In this document: piece by piece, positions 35,827-43,683 of the stretch
Numbering within the stretch: the first letter of the stretch is position 1
Layout: every line of letters starts with the position of its first letter
Origin: an uncultured Blastocatellia bacterium
GTDB taxonomy: Bacteria > Acidobacteriota > Blastocatellia > Chloracidobacteriales > Chloracidobacteriaceae
Direction: 5' to 3'
Assembly: GCA_937934745.1 (NCBI GenBank)
Contig: CALGZC010000031.1
Coordinates: 1 to 46,568, forward strand
DNA length: 46,568 bases
Position numbers and translations under genes: made by a program
Notes under the pieces: model-generated
The model's input: only the letters and a program-made list of their open reading frames with translations
What the model was told of the DNA's origin: nothing
The model's database searches: none

Positions 35827-37974
35827 TTAAAGCCAGAAGGGTATATTTCCTTCTAGTGTTTTTGGATTAATTCCGCGAAGTAAAAATTCTCCAATCTTAT
35901 CGCTGTAATGGATCGTGACCGGCAAACGCGGCTCTCTCACTGAACCATAATGCAAGAGTGTTAACGATAGCACTGAATGAATGGCCCGTTCAATGGTGAA
36001 AGGTGGCTCTGTTCTGATGTGAAGCGGATGCGGCATGCTACCTTTAAAAGGAGGCAGCGAAGAAACTAAAAATGCTTCTGTATCGCTTAACTTGAACGCT
36101 GACCCTTTCGGGGGTCTATCTATGTTAGACTCAGTTGTCATCTGATAAAGGCGGGGGACTTCAGATTTAATGACTTCAACCAAATAAAACATTGCTTCAA
36201 TTTCGTTTGCCCGTTTTTTCAGTGCCAACTTTTCATTGCCACGAAATGGTCCGTCACGATGGATCACAACTGTTTTCTTTTTGAATTTTTCAGAAGGAAA
36301 AAGACTACGCAGAATATTACTTGGTATCTCTTCTCCTTCAATTGGGAGGTTATTAATGGTGTATTGTATAAATTGACCATTTCCACCATAGACTCTTGTC
36401 ATGGCAACTGCATTCACAGTTCCAGGCAATTTCTGTTTTATTCTACGAGCAACATCAATTCCAACAACAATATCAGCATAAGGAAGCGACTCCCCTAAAA
36501 CAAACGGCACATTCCCTGTCTTGGCTAATATACCCAGCACAATATTGTCCATAGCATATTGGTTAGAGAATGTGTCTTCGTAGATCACTTGACTTGGGAG
36601 ATCGTGTTGCATTGTCAAACACTTGAAGTCGTGATAATTATCATTTTCTATGTCATCATCTTGCCATTCATTGTACTGCGCTTTTCCAGGAAATAAAGCA
36701 AGTATGATATCAGGATTTCCTTGCTTTAGATTTAATACTGATTTTTCTAAATTTTCCCATGAAATTTCACGTATCTTCTGTTGACGCTGATCACCAACTC
36801 TAACCGATTCGATAGAGAAATGTAGTTTCTTCATTCTTTCCTTAAGTTCTTTTAGAAAATCATAGGTATTATTGGATTGTCCTTCATAATCGTTCGGTAA
36901 TGCATTAACTATACCTATCTTTATTGGGATTGTTTCATCGGGAAATTTGCTTGAACGACTGAATAAACCATGTTTTGTCAAGCTTTTATAGATACTCTGA
37001 TCTCCAGAATAGATTTGATTTTTACCGATGCGTAATTGGGATCTGAAATTAACACTACCTGAATCCAAGAAAATTGCTTTCTGCGATTGTGAGTTAAAAC
37101 TCTCTTCAAGGATTTTTGTATCTTGACCAATCTTGGCAATTTTGCGAATAAGCTTGTATCTATGTGATGGAGCAAGTTGTAGGTGTTTATAAATCTCGAC
37201 TGGCTTCACTCCAAATTTTTTATCGAGATCACCCATCCGTACGATGGGGCGTAACATACTGGCAATATAGGTGTACTCCCCTTTACGTGTTCTGATATTG
37301 ACAGTCAATTCATCATCAGGAGCTTGTCTGATCCGATTACGTGTCTCCTCATCGCTTGATTTATCGAGCAGCTGTTTGCGACATTCTTGAATTTTACCGA
37401 CAATCTTGCTGACTGTCCCTTTGAAATCTTTTCCATCTACAGCGACCATCATTCCAATAAGTTCTTGTTCATCTTTTCCCTTAGCGAACTCAGACAGTGA
37501 TTGGGTGTGCAATATGTATGATGAGATAGTAATGGAAACCGCTGGCTTGTTGCCCACCACCCGGCCACGTAGATCATATTTGCGTTTAATCTGGATTTTG
37601 CTAAATGTCTTAGTTTCGGATTCAAGCGCTTTTCGCATCTCTTTTTTGTAGTTAGCAAGTAGACCTCGAGCTGCAAATTCACTTAGATCCAAAGGCGAAG
37701 GTTTCCATTCTGAGTTAGGAGTAATTCCTGTCACGTTATTCAGTGGCTCTGATAGTTTTTCCAGAAATGCTTTAATTTTTTCTTTTTGGACTTCTTTATC
37801 TGTGACAATTTGACTGCCGCACCATATCCAGTTCCCTCCAAACTCACTCTGTAAGCGGTAAACCAACTTTCCGCCTATCTCTGATACATCATTGCTCATT
37901 ACTTCAATCTTATAGGCAAATAATTTGGGCAATGCTTCAGGAGTAACAGGAAAAACGTCAACATATGTCGTCAT
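35827..37974 (-). CDS. ago: Long prokaryotic Argonaute, apparently catalytically competent
   Basis: A 715-residue long pAgo expected to cut nucleic acid guided by a short 5'-phosphorylated strand. The C-terminal PIWI domain keeps an apparent DEDD tetrad: Asp507 (VVGIDVAR), Glu548 in the glutamate finger (IEGEEIP, matching the GE-x-IP of Thermus Argonaute), Asp574 (VIHRDGPF) and Asp692 (IHYSDKIGEF). The MID region (about 405-500) has a Y-K-Q-K-like 5'-phosphate pocket: YHDFK, LPSQV and, downstream, LAKTG. The N-terminal half should hold N, linker and PAZ domains. The protein ends in hydrophobic PFWL, as long pAgos do. The gene is strikingly AT-rich beside its neighbours, implying transfer. An AAGGAG lies about 15 bases before the ATG, an unusually long spacing. 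Confidence 0.92.
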   Translation of the reverse strand: MTTYVDVFPVTPEALPKLFAYKIEVMSNDVSEIGGKLVYRLQSEFGGNWIWCGSQIVTDKEVQKEKIKAFLEKLSEPLNNVTGITPNSEWKPSPLDLSEFAARGLLANYKKEMRKALESETKTFSKIQIKRKYDLRGRVVGNKPAVSITISSYILHTQSLSEFAKGKDEQELIGMMVAVDGKDFKGTVSKIVGKIQECRKQLLDKSSDEETRNRIRQAPDDELTVNIRTRKGEYTYIASMLRPIVRMGDLDKKFGVKPVEIYKHLQLAPSHRYKLIRKIAKIGQDTKILEESFNSQSQKAIFLDSGSVNFRSQLRIGKNQIYSGDQSIYKSLTKHGLFSRSSKFPDETIPIKIGIVNALPNDYEGQSNNTYDFLKELKERMKKLHFSIESVRVGDQRQQKIREISWENLEKSVLNLKQGNPDIILALFPGKAQYNEWQDDDIENDNYHDFKCLTMQHDLPSQVIYEDTFSNQYAMDNIVLGILAKTGNVPFVLGESLPYADIVVGIDVARRIKQKLPGTVNAVAMTRVYGGNGQFIQYTINNLPIEGEEIPSNILRSLFPSEKFKKKTVVIHRDGPFRGNEKLALKKRANEIEAMFYLVEVIKSEVPRLYQMTTESNIDRPPKGSAFKLSDTEAFLVSSLPPFKGSMPHPLHIRTEPPFTIERAIHSVLSLTLLHYGSVREPRLPVTIHYSDKIGEFLLRGINPKTLEGNIPFWL

Positions 37975-38024
37975 ATTCGTCCCAAGTTTCTCCTTCTGCT
38001 AGGTTTGGACACGGTATGGGTGGG

Positions 38025-38083
38025 GCATAACAGCTCGCGCTTCACCAACGCCGCCCGGGGCCAGGCGCAAGCGCATATTAGGT
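38025..38083 (-). repeat. attC-like imperfect inverted repeat
   Basis: On the minus strand, ACCTAAT (38083-38077; one mismatch to the RYYYAAC core, and containing the methyltransferase stop TAA) is followed by GCGCTTGCGCC (38074-38064), a 17-base loop, GGTGAAGCGC (38046-38037) and GTTATGC (38031-38025; one mismatch to GTTRRRY). The two arms pair with a single bulged G on the first arm, as extrahelical bases do in integron attC sites. Total length 59 bases. It is GC-rich although both flanking genes are AT-rich. Spacer lengths between cores and stem are unequal (2 and 5), so the assignment is tentative. Confidence 0.4.
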
Positions 38084-38980
38084 AGCGCTGTCGAAAACAA
38101 AGGAAGGCGTCTGCTGCTCAATCAACTGAAGTTGGACTGCTCGATTGAAAGGATAATTGGTCACCACCAATTCAGTGACCTTGCCGCGCTTTGCTCCGTT
38201 GCAGTTAATGGCGCGATTTGCTAGAACTTCATCAATAGTAAAATATCGAGACTGGTATAGAAATCGAACAGCAATAGTATCGGAGTTGGAAACCGTAATA
38301 TAAACGTTTTTTTGACTCAAGGCAACACAAATATCTCGCAATCGTTCATGGTCTTTCAAATCAAAGCCATCTGTATAGTAAGAGGTAAAGTTAGCCGTTT
38401 GAGAAACGGGAACGTAAGGAGGATCAAAATACACCCAATCGCCTGATTTCGATCTATCTATGACTGTATCAAATGAAGCGCATAGGATTTCCACATTTTG
38501 CAATGCCTGAGAGACTGCCAGCAGATTCCCCCGATCTAGGTACTTAGGTGACTTATAACTTCCGAACGGGACATTAAATTGTCCTTGCTTATTGACCCGG
38601 TACAAGCCATTGTACCCTGTTTTATTGAGATAGATCATCCTTGCTGCCCGTTCAGGAAGACTTAGTTTCCACGGGTCTTTCCCGCGAATCTCGTAATAGA
38701 ACTCTTTGCTGTGGGGAAATTCCGACAAAATACTGATAACTTCCATCACATGGTCGCGAACTGCCAGATAAGTATTGACAAGTTCATGATTGATGTCTGA
38801 AAGGATTGCCTGTCGGATATAATTTCCTCGATAAAGGCGAAAGAAGAGCGCTCCGCTACCGACAAATGGCTCATGATATACATTGAAAGAGACCGGTTTG
38901 CGTTTGAGCAGCGCATCTGCGAGTTGAGTCTTGCCGCCGGCCCATTTCAAAAAAGGTCGTGGAACAGGTAAGTCACTCAT
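38078..38980 (-). CDS. dam: Dam-type DNA adenine N6-methyltransferase
   Basis: A 300-residue D12-class enzyme that transfers methyl from S-adenosylmethionine to adenine N6. The SAM-binding motif FLKWAGGK is at residues 10-17 and the catalytic DPPY at 186-189, in the alpha-class order. The stretch [21 protein letters not shown] is very close in pattern to the E. coli Dam and M.DpnII/M.MboI group, so GATC is the likely target. I chose the ATG at 38980 because the conserved motif follows directly and it begins one base after the nuclease stop (TAAAATG), giving coupled translation; an in-frame extension to 39025 is unlikely. The stop TAA lies inside the attC-like core. Composition is lower in GC than the chromosome. 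Confidence 0.93.
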   Translation of the reverse strand: MSDLPVPRPFLKWAGGKTQLADALLKRKPVSFNVYHEPFVGSGALFFRLYRGNYIRQAILSDINHELVNTYLAVRDHVMEVISILSEFPHSKEFYYEIRGKDPWKLSLPERAARMIYLNKTGYNGLYRVNKQGQFNVPFGSYKSPKYLDRGNLLAVSQALQNVEILCASFDTVIDRSKSGDWVYFDPPYVPVSQTANFTSYYTDGFDLKDHERLRDICVALSQKNVYITVSNSDTIAVRFLYQSRYFTIDEVLANRAINCNGAKRGKVTELVVTNYPFNRAVQLQLIEQQTPSFVFDSAT

Positions 38981-38981
38981 T

Positions 38982-39371
38982 TTACAGTCCAAAATACAGG
39001 CGTAACCAGTCTTCCAGTTCGTCAAACCAGACTACCTTGCCTGTGGACATTAAGTAACCACGCATATTGGCAGAAAAGCCTTCGCCATCAATGACGACTA
39101 TACCTTGGATTGGCCAATGGGCGATGTCTTGAATTGTAGCGGGAATTTTCTCTTCTGCTGTTCCCAGCGTGGCTTGGAACTTACATTCAATGCCTAGGCG
39201 TTTGCCGCTTTTGTCATCAGTAATCACCACGTCAATGTACCGTTGTTGTCCCCATAGTCTTCTTGCCGCTCTCACTTCGGTTTGCACTCGTCATCCAAGA
39301 CGTTGAGTAAGATCAACAACTCGTTGTCTTAGTTCATTGCCACGTCTTGGAGCAGTTTCCCTTCCCGGCAT
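38982..39371 (-). pseudogene. PD-(D/E)XK nuclease gene with one in-frame TGA
   Basis: Read from an ATG at 39371, the frame gives MPGRETAPRRGNELRQRVVD and LTQRLG, then TGA (39293-39291, codon 27), then RVQTEVRAARRLWGQQRYID onward to the stop at 38982, 129 codons in all. The catalytic core is D-x-n-E-x-K: Asp47 (RYIDVVI), Glu62 and Lys64 (GIECKFQ), the PD-(D/E)XK fold of restriction and Mrr-like nucleases. The TGA falls where a hydrophobic or aromatic residue would be expected (LG-x-RVQTEVR), consistent with a TGG-to-TGA change. A GTG at 39287, two codons after the stop, could restart translation to give a 101-residue fragment that keeps the D-E-K core. It precedes and is coupled to the methyltransferase gene, suggesting a cognate restriction role. 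Confidence 0.75.
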
Positions 39372-40060
39372 AGTGTAACACCCGTGGAAATGCGTCGTCT
39401 CTACTGTTCTACTGCGATTGGGCTGGAGACAATATATCCCAGGGCGCCATCAAGCTTGTATCAGACAGACTGGGCCCCTCATCTGAAATGCCATCCGAAC
39501 GACCTAGGCCGGTCTGAAATCGAAGCTTTCCCGGACCGCCTTGCCTGACCTGCCTGGCAACCCGGGAGCGCGTCGCTACTTGATCCAGCATCAGGCGCTT
39601 GCTGCATGGCCGCCCTTGCTATCGCAACGCGCTCTATCCGCGGCAACTCGACCCTCTTCAATTCGCTCAACATAGCGTGCGCCGCAAAGCCCGCCCGCTG
39701 TGCTGACCGGGGAGAGCGTGACACGAAGGTTATCGTCAATCCCGGACGCATACCGCCTCAGGTCGCGCCTGCTCTACGGCAGCGGGCTGCGGCAGATGGA
39801 ACGCCGGTGCAACAGAAGACCTGGCCCTAAAAGTATATAGCGACGTTGACCTGCATATGCCCTAGCCCGCAAACAGCTCAACGTCAAGGCTGTCGTCGCC
39901 GCCCTGAGGCATAACCCAACCACGCCGCACAACCGTCAGAAGCGGCACTCCACCCGGCCCCTTTTGCTTTTCCGGCGTTCTACAGCGACACTGGTTTCAG
40001 GGAATGTTTTGAACCCAACGACGCCCCGTGACCCTACAATCGTTTTCTGCGAGACCTACG
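39372..40060. other. Gene-poor region between the Argonaute island and ackA
   Basis: About 690 bases without a supportable gene. Short frames on both strands lack ribosome-binding sites and any recognised family. It should contain the promoter of the nuclease-methyltransferase unit (minus) and that of ackA (plus). An isolated GCATAAC at 39909-39915 repeats the core of the attC-like site, but no pairing arms accompany it. The stretch could be the decayed edge of the island. Confidence 0.5.
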
Positions 40061-41305
40061 ATGAATATTCTTGTTCTCAACTGCGGCAGCTCCTCGGTTA
40101 AGTTTCAAATCATCGCCACCGATCTTGACGCCATCGAGCGCAACGCCGACCGCCGACTCGCCACCGGAATTGTCGAGCGCATCGGCGGCGAGGCCGTCCT
40201 TAGCTTTCGCGTGGACAGCAAGGTTTCCCGCCAAACTGCGCCTGTGCGCGATCACCGGCAGGCAGTGGAGCAAATCCTGCGCTGGGCCTGCTCGAGCGAC
40301 TCCGGCATCGCCGAGGTGCAGAGCGTTTCCGATATTCACGCCGTTGGCCACCGGGTGGCCCACGGGGGCGAATGCTTTACCCACTCCACGCTGATTACCG
40401 ATGATGTGATCCGTGGCATTGAAGCCTGTATTGATCTGGCCCCGCTCCACAACCCGGCCAACCTCAAGGGCATCCGCGCCGGGGTCGAGGTATTCGGCCC
40501 CGGCTTCCCGCAAGTCGCCGTCTTCGATACGGCCTTCCACCAAACCCTTCCGGAAACCGCTTATCTCTACGCTTTGCCCTATCAACTGTACCGCCGCCAC
40601 CGGCTGCGCCGGTACGGCTTTCACGGCACATCCTTTCGCTATGTCGCCTATCGCTACCGTCAGATCACGGGCAAGTCACGCGAGGAAACCAACATTATTG
40701 CCCTCCATCTGGGCAACGGCTGTTCCGCCTGCGCCATCAAGGCCGGCGCGTCGGTGGACACCTCGATGGGATTTACGCCGCTCGAAGGCCTGATGATGGG
40801 GACGCGCACCGGCGATCTCGACCCCTCGATTGTGGACTTCCTTGAGATGAAAGAAGGCTTTACGGCACGCGAAATCGAAGCCCTGCTCAATAAGCAATCG
40901 GGCTTGCTCGGCGTTTCGGGCTTGACCAATGACATGCGCGATCTCCTGGATGAAATCCGTGAACATGATGACCGCCGGGCCAAGCTCGCCGTTGGGATGT
41001 TTTGCTACCGGGCGAAGAAGTATATTGGCGCTTACCTGGCCGCGATGAGCGGGGCCGATGCCGTTGTCTTCACCGGCGGTATCGGCGAAAACGCCCCCGA
41101 GGTCCGCGCCAAAATTTGCGAGGGCTTGGAATGGTTTGGCTTGCCCCTTGATCCGGCTCGCAACAACGAGTGTGTCAACCGCCGGGAAGGTCTGATCAGT
41201 CAGGACGGCGCCCGATTGGCCGCCTACGTCATTCCAACCGATGAAGAGTTGCTGATCGCGCGCGATACGGCCCGGTGCGTGGTCGGCGCACCCAATCCCT
41301 ACTGA
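40061..41305 (+). CDS. ackA: Acetate kinase
   Basis: Interconverts acetyl phosphate plus ADP with acetate plus ATP. The 414-residue protein begins with the signature [17 protein letters not shown] and has [12 protein letters not shown], the FHGTS motif, [11 protein letters not shown] and the C-terminal [13 protein letters not shown], all acetate kinase landmarks of the ASKHA fold. The start at 40061 is where the signature begins; an in-frame ATG-like upstream start (40028) adds only non-conserved residues. pta, the usual partner for acetyl phosphate, is not in the window. Confidence 0.97.
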   Translation: MNILVLNCGSSSVKFQIIATDLDAIERNADRRLATGIVERIGGEAVLSFRVDSKVSRQTAPVRDHRQAVEQILRWACSSDSGIAEVQSVSDIHAVGHRVAHGGECFTHSTLITDDVIRGIEACIDLAPLHNPANLKGIRAGVEVFGPGFPQVAVFDTAFHQTLPETAYLYALPYQLYRRHRLRRYGFHGTSFRYVAYRYRQITGKSREETNIIALHLGNGCSACAIKAGASVDTSMGFTPLEGLMMGTRTGDLDPSIVDFLEMKEGFTAREIEALLNKQSGLLGVSGLTNDMRDLLDEIREHDDRRAKLAVGMFCYRAKKYIGAYLAAMSGADAVVFTGGIGENAPEVRAKICEGLEWFGLPLDPARNNECVNRREGLISQDGARLAAYVIPTDEELLIARDTARCVVGAPNPY

Positions 41306-41422
41306 GTTTGGTGATAGGCGGTGCATCTTTCGCTGCCCATCTTTTGCTATGCTAGTGTCCGTATGCATGCTAGGCTGCCGGTGTTCGACCACAACTTCTT
41401 TCCGGGAGACAGGCTTTTTCCT

Positions 41423-41800
41423 ATGCTCACTTACCCCTCTTTCAGGGTCTCCACGCTCTGCCTTGGTTTGGCGCTGACAGCCGGCCTCGCGTTGACCGCC
41501 GCCTGCAGCTCAGAAGAAAAGAAACCGGAATCGCCCCCTCCTGCCCCGCCCGCCGCTCAGCCAGAGCCACCGCCGCCTGCGCCAGAGCCGCCAACGCCCT
41601 CAGCCGAGGACATCCAGCTTCAGAGCGCCATCGAGGCGGCCCTGGAGAAGGCGAAGATCACCGGCGTGACCGTGACGGTTATGAACGGCGAAGCCACCGT
41701 CAAGGGCACGGTGCCGAAAGGCAAGAAGGCCGCCGTTCTGGCTGCGGTTGGCTCGGCCAAGCCCAAAAAAGTCACTTCAACCGAGCTTATGGAGCAATAG
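41423..41800 (+). CDS. Small lipoprotein with BON-like domain
   Basis: A 125-residue protein with a lipoprotein signal (LALTAGLALTAACSSEEKK; lipobox ending at the Cys), a Pro-rich linker (about residues 35-55) and a C-terminal alpha/beta segment of about 65 residues, QLQSAIEAALEKAKITGVTVTVMNGEATVKGTV, with the pattern of a BON domain (secreted, membrane- or matrix-binding). It lies 12 bases before the BON-LysM gene, so the two are probably one operon. I placed the start at 41423, just before the signal sequence. Confidence 0.78.
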   Translation: MLTYPSFRVSTLCLGLALTAGLALTAACSSEEKKPESPPPAPPAAQPEPPPPAPEPPTPSAEDIQLQSAIEAALEKAKITGVTVTVMNGEATVKGTVPKGKKAAVLAAVGSAKPKKVTSTELMEQ

Positions 41801-41812
41801 GAGGTCGCTCCG

Positions 41813-42175
41813 ATGTCCGTAACCGAGAAATACCGCGCTTTGATTGATATGGCCCATCGGCATGGGGTGAGGGACTTTTCGGCTTCAGAAGTGGACGGCG
41901 TGTTGACGCTGTCCGGCTCGACGACGGCCGAGGTCAAGCAAAAGCTGCTCGATGCCTGGCAAATCATTGACCCTTCGCTCAGCGCCGGCGATCTGGTGTT
42001 TGCCATTACCGACGATGGCGCCGGCGGACAGACCTACACGGTCAAGGCCGGCGACACGCTGAGCAAGATTGCCGCGCAGTACGGCACGACGTGGCAGAAC
42101 ATCTACGAGCACAACCGCGACACCATCAAGAACCCCGATCTGATTTACCCTGGGCAGGTCATTCGCATTCCGTAA
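41813..42175 (+). CDS. BON-LysM protein, Kbp (YgaU)-like
   Basis: A 120-residue cytoplasmic-type protein with an N-terminal BON-like region (about 1-65) and a C-terminal LysM domain (about 71-120: TYTVKAGDTLSKIAAQYGTTWQNIYEHNRD ... NPDLIYPGQVIRIP). This two-domain layout and size match E. coli Kbp/YgaU, a potassium-binding protein. No signal peptide is present, unlike wall-binding LysM proteins. AGGAGG lies 7 bases before the ATG. A terminator-like hairpin follows about 40 bases downstream. Confidence 0.87.
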   Translation: MSVTEKYRALIDMAHRHGVRDFSASEVDGVLTLSGSTTAEVKQKLLDAWQIIDPSLSAGDLVFAITDDGAGGQTYTVKAGDTLSKIAAQYGTTWQNIYEHNRDTIKNPDLIYPGQVIRIP

Positions 42176-42216
42176 CTCGGCGCGCGGCATCCCTTGCCCA
42201 CGGCTCAACTGCCTGC

Positions 42217-42244
42217 AGGCGCGTCACCCGGCGCGCCTTTTTTT
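42217..42244 (+). terminator. Rho-independent terminator abutting the hpnE start
   Basis: AGGCGCG (42217-42223) pairs with CGCGCCT (42232-42238) around an 8-base loop and is followed by a run of seven T (42238-42244). It would end the lipoprotein-Kbp transcript. Its T-run touches the hpnE start codon (ATG at 42246), leaving no room for a ribosome-binding site. Confidence 0.75.
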
Positions 42245-42245
42245 G

Positions 42246-43661
42246 ATGACCACTTCTTGGGATTGCCTTGTCATCGGCGGTGGTTTCGCCGGCCTATCCG
42301 CAGCAACTGCGCTCGCCGAAGCGGGCGCGCGCGTCCTGGTTCTCGAACGCCGTCCCCGCCTCGGCGGGCGCGCCTATTCGCTCCGGGACGAAGTGACCGG
42401 CGACACCATAGACAACGGCCAGCACCTCATGATGGGCTGCTATCACGAGACGCTGCGCTTTTTGGAGCGCATCGGCAGCCGGCATCTGGTGCGCGCCTTT
42501 GACGCGCCGCGCGTGGATTTCCTTGCGCCGGATGGCGCGGCCTCGCTTGTCTGTCCGCCGCTGCCCGCGCCGCTCCACATGCTGGTCGGATTGCTCCGTC
42601 TGAACGGTCTGACGCCGTCCGACAAGCTTGGGTTATGGCGTGTGGGATGGAGCCTCCTGCGCGCCAAGCGCGATTACCGCGCCCGCTACGCCGAGGCGAC
42701 GGTGGCCGACTGGCTGCGCGAGTGTCGGCAGTCGCCGCGCATGCGGGAGCGGTTCTGGGATCCGCTCGTCATCGCCACGCTCAACGAGCCGCCCGAGCGC
42801 GCCGCTGCCCCGCTGCTCATGCGCGTTCTGCATCAGGGGTTTGGCGGGCGCTTCGCCGACTCGCGGATGGTCGTCGCGACCGTCGGACTCAGCGAGCTGT
42901 ACGTCGAGCAGGCGCGGCGCTTTATCGAGGCGCGCGGCGGTAGCGTCCGGGCGCAGTCCGGCGTCAAGGCCATCGGCGTCGAGCGCGGGCGCTTCTGTGG
43001 CGTGACCCTGGCCGATGGCGAGACCATCTCGGCCACCGCCTGCATCAGCGCCGCCCCGCCCCAGGATGTCGCCAAGTACGCCGGCGCGCTGGCGCCCGCG
43101 GCCGCCCAGCTCCATAGCTCGCCCATTGTGTCGGTCAACTTGTGGTTCGATCGTCCGCTTTTTGAAGCGCCGTTTGTCGGTCTGATCGGCACTACCATGC
43201 AGTGGGCGTTTGACAAGCGGGCGCTGACCACCCCGGCCTCTGACTTACATCACCTCGCGCTGGTCGTCAGCGCCGCCCGCGACATCGTCCACATGTCGGC
43301 CAAAGACTTGATTGACTTGGCTTTAGACGATCTAAGGCGAGTTACGTCAAAGGTCAATAGCGCGCGGTTGGCGCATGCGCGGGTCATCAAGGAACGGCAG
43401 GCGACCTTTTCCGCCACGCCGGCGGCGGAAAGGCTGCGCCCTGCGCATCGAACTGCCATCCGGGGGTTTTACCTGGCCGGCGACTGGACCGATACCGGAC
43501 TGCCGGCCACCATCGAGAGCGCCGTCGTCAGCGGACATGCCTGCGCGGCGCGCGTTTGGCAGGACTTACAGGCGATGGCGCGGCGCCCTCTGGACGGCGG
43601 CGCTTCCTCGGCGCTCTCCGCTCCTGGCTCGGCAAAGGGCGCTCCGCGCGATTGGCGGTGA
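42246..43661 (+). CDS. hpnE: Hydroxysqualene dehydroxylase HpnE / amine-oxidase-type FAD enzyme
   Basis: A 471-residue FAD-dependent enzyme of the phytoene-desaturase/squalene-associated family. It has the dinucleotide motif VIGGGFAGLSAATALAEAGARVLVLE, the second motif RRPRLGGRAYS, the NGQHLMMGCYHETLRFLERIG segment characteristic of HpnE, and a C-terminal FYLAGDWTDTGLPATIESAVVSG FAD motif. In hopanoid producers HpnC, HpnD and HpnE make squalene from farnesyl diphosphate. hpnC and hpnD are not next to it here. A TTG at 42243 is an alternative start; neither has a ribosome-binding site because of the terminator hairpin immediately upstream. Confidence 0.88.
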   Translation: MTTSWDCLVIGGGFAGLSAATALAEAGARVLVLERRPRLGGRAYSLRDEVTGDTIDNGQHLMMGCYHETLRFLERIGSRHLVRAFDAPRVDFLAPDGAASLVCPPLPAPLHMLVGLLRLNGLTPSDKLGLWRVGWSLLRAKRDYRARYAEATVADWLRECRQSPRMRERFWDPLVIATLNEPPERAAAPLLMRVLHQGFGGRFADSRMVVATVGLSELYVEQARRFIEARGGSVRAQSGVKAIGVERGRFCGVTLADGETISATACISAAPPQDVAKYAGALAPAAAQLHSSPIVSVNLWFDRPLFEAPFVGLIGTTMQWAFDKRALTTPASDLHHLALVVSAARDIVHMSAKDLIDLALDDLRRVTSKVNSARLAHARVIKERQATFSATPAAERLRPAHRTAIRGFYLAGDWTDTGLPATIESAVVSGHACAARVWQDLQAMARRPLDGGASSALSAPGSAKGAPRDWR

Positions 43662-43683
43662 AGCCTGACGTAGGTCGAGCCGT

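Noticed and set aside
39291-39293. TGA in the nuclease as a selenocysteine codon
   Set aside because: No selenocysteine-inserting structure is evident after it and the position is not catalytic; a nonsense change or restart is simpler.
39909-39915. Second copy of the attC-like core GCATAAC, as a possible further cassette boundary
   Set aside because: The flanking sequence does not form pairing arms and no partner core lies within about 130 bases on either strand, so it is probably chance.
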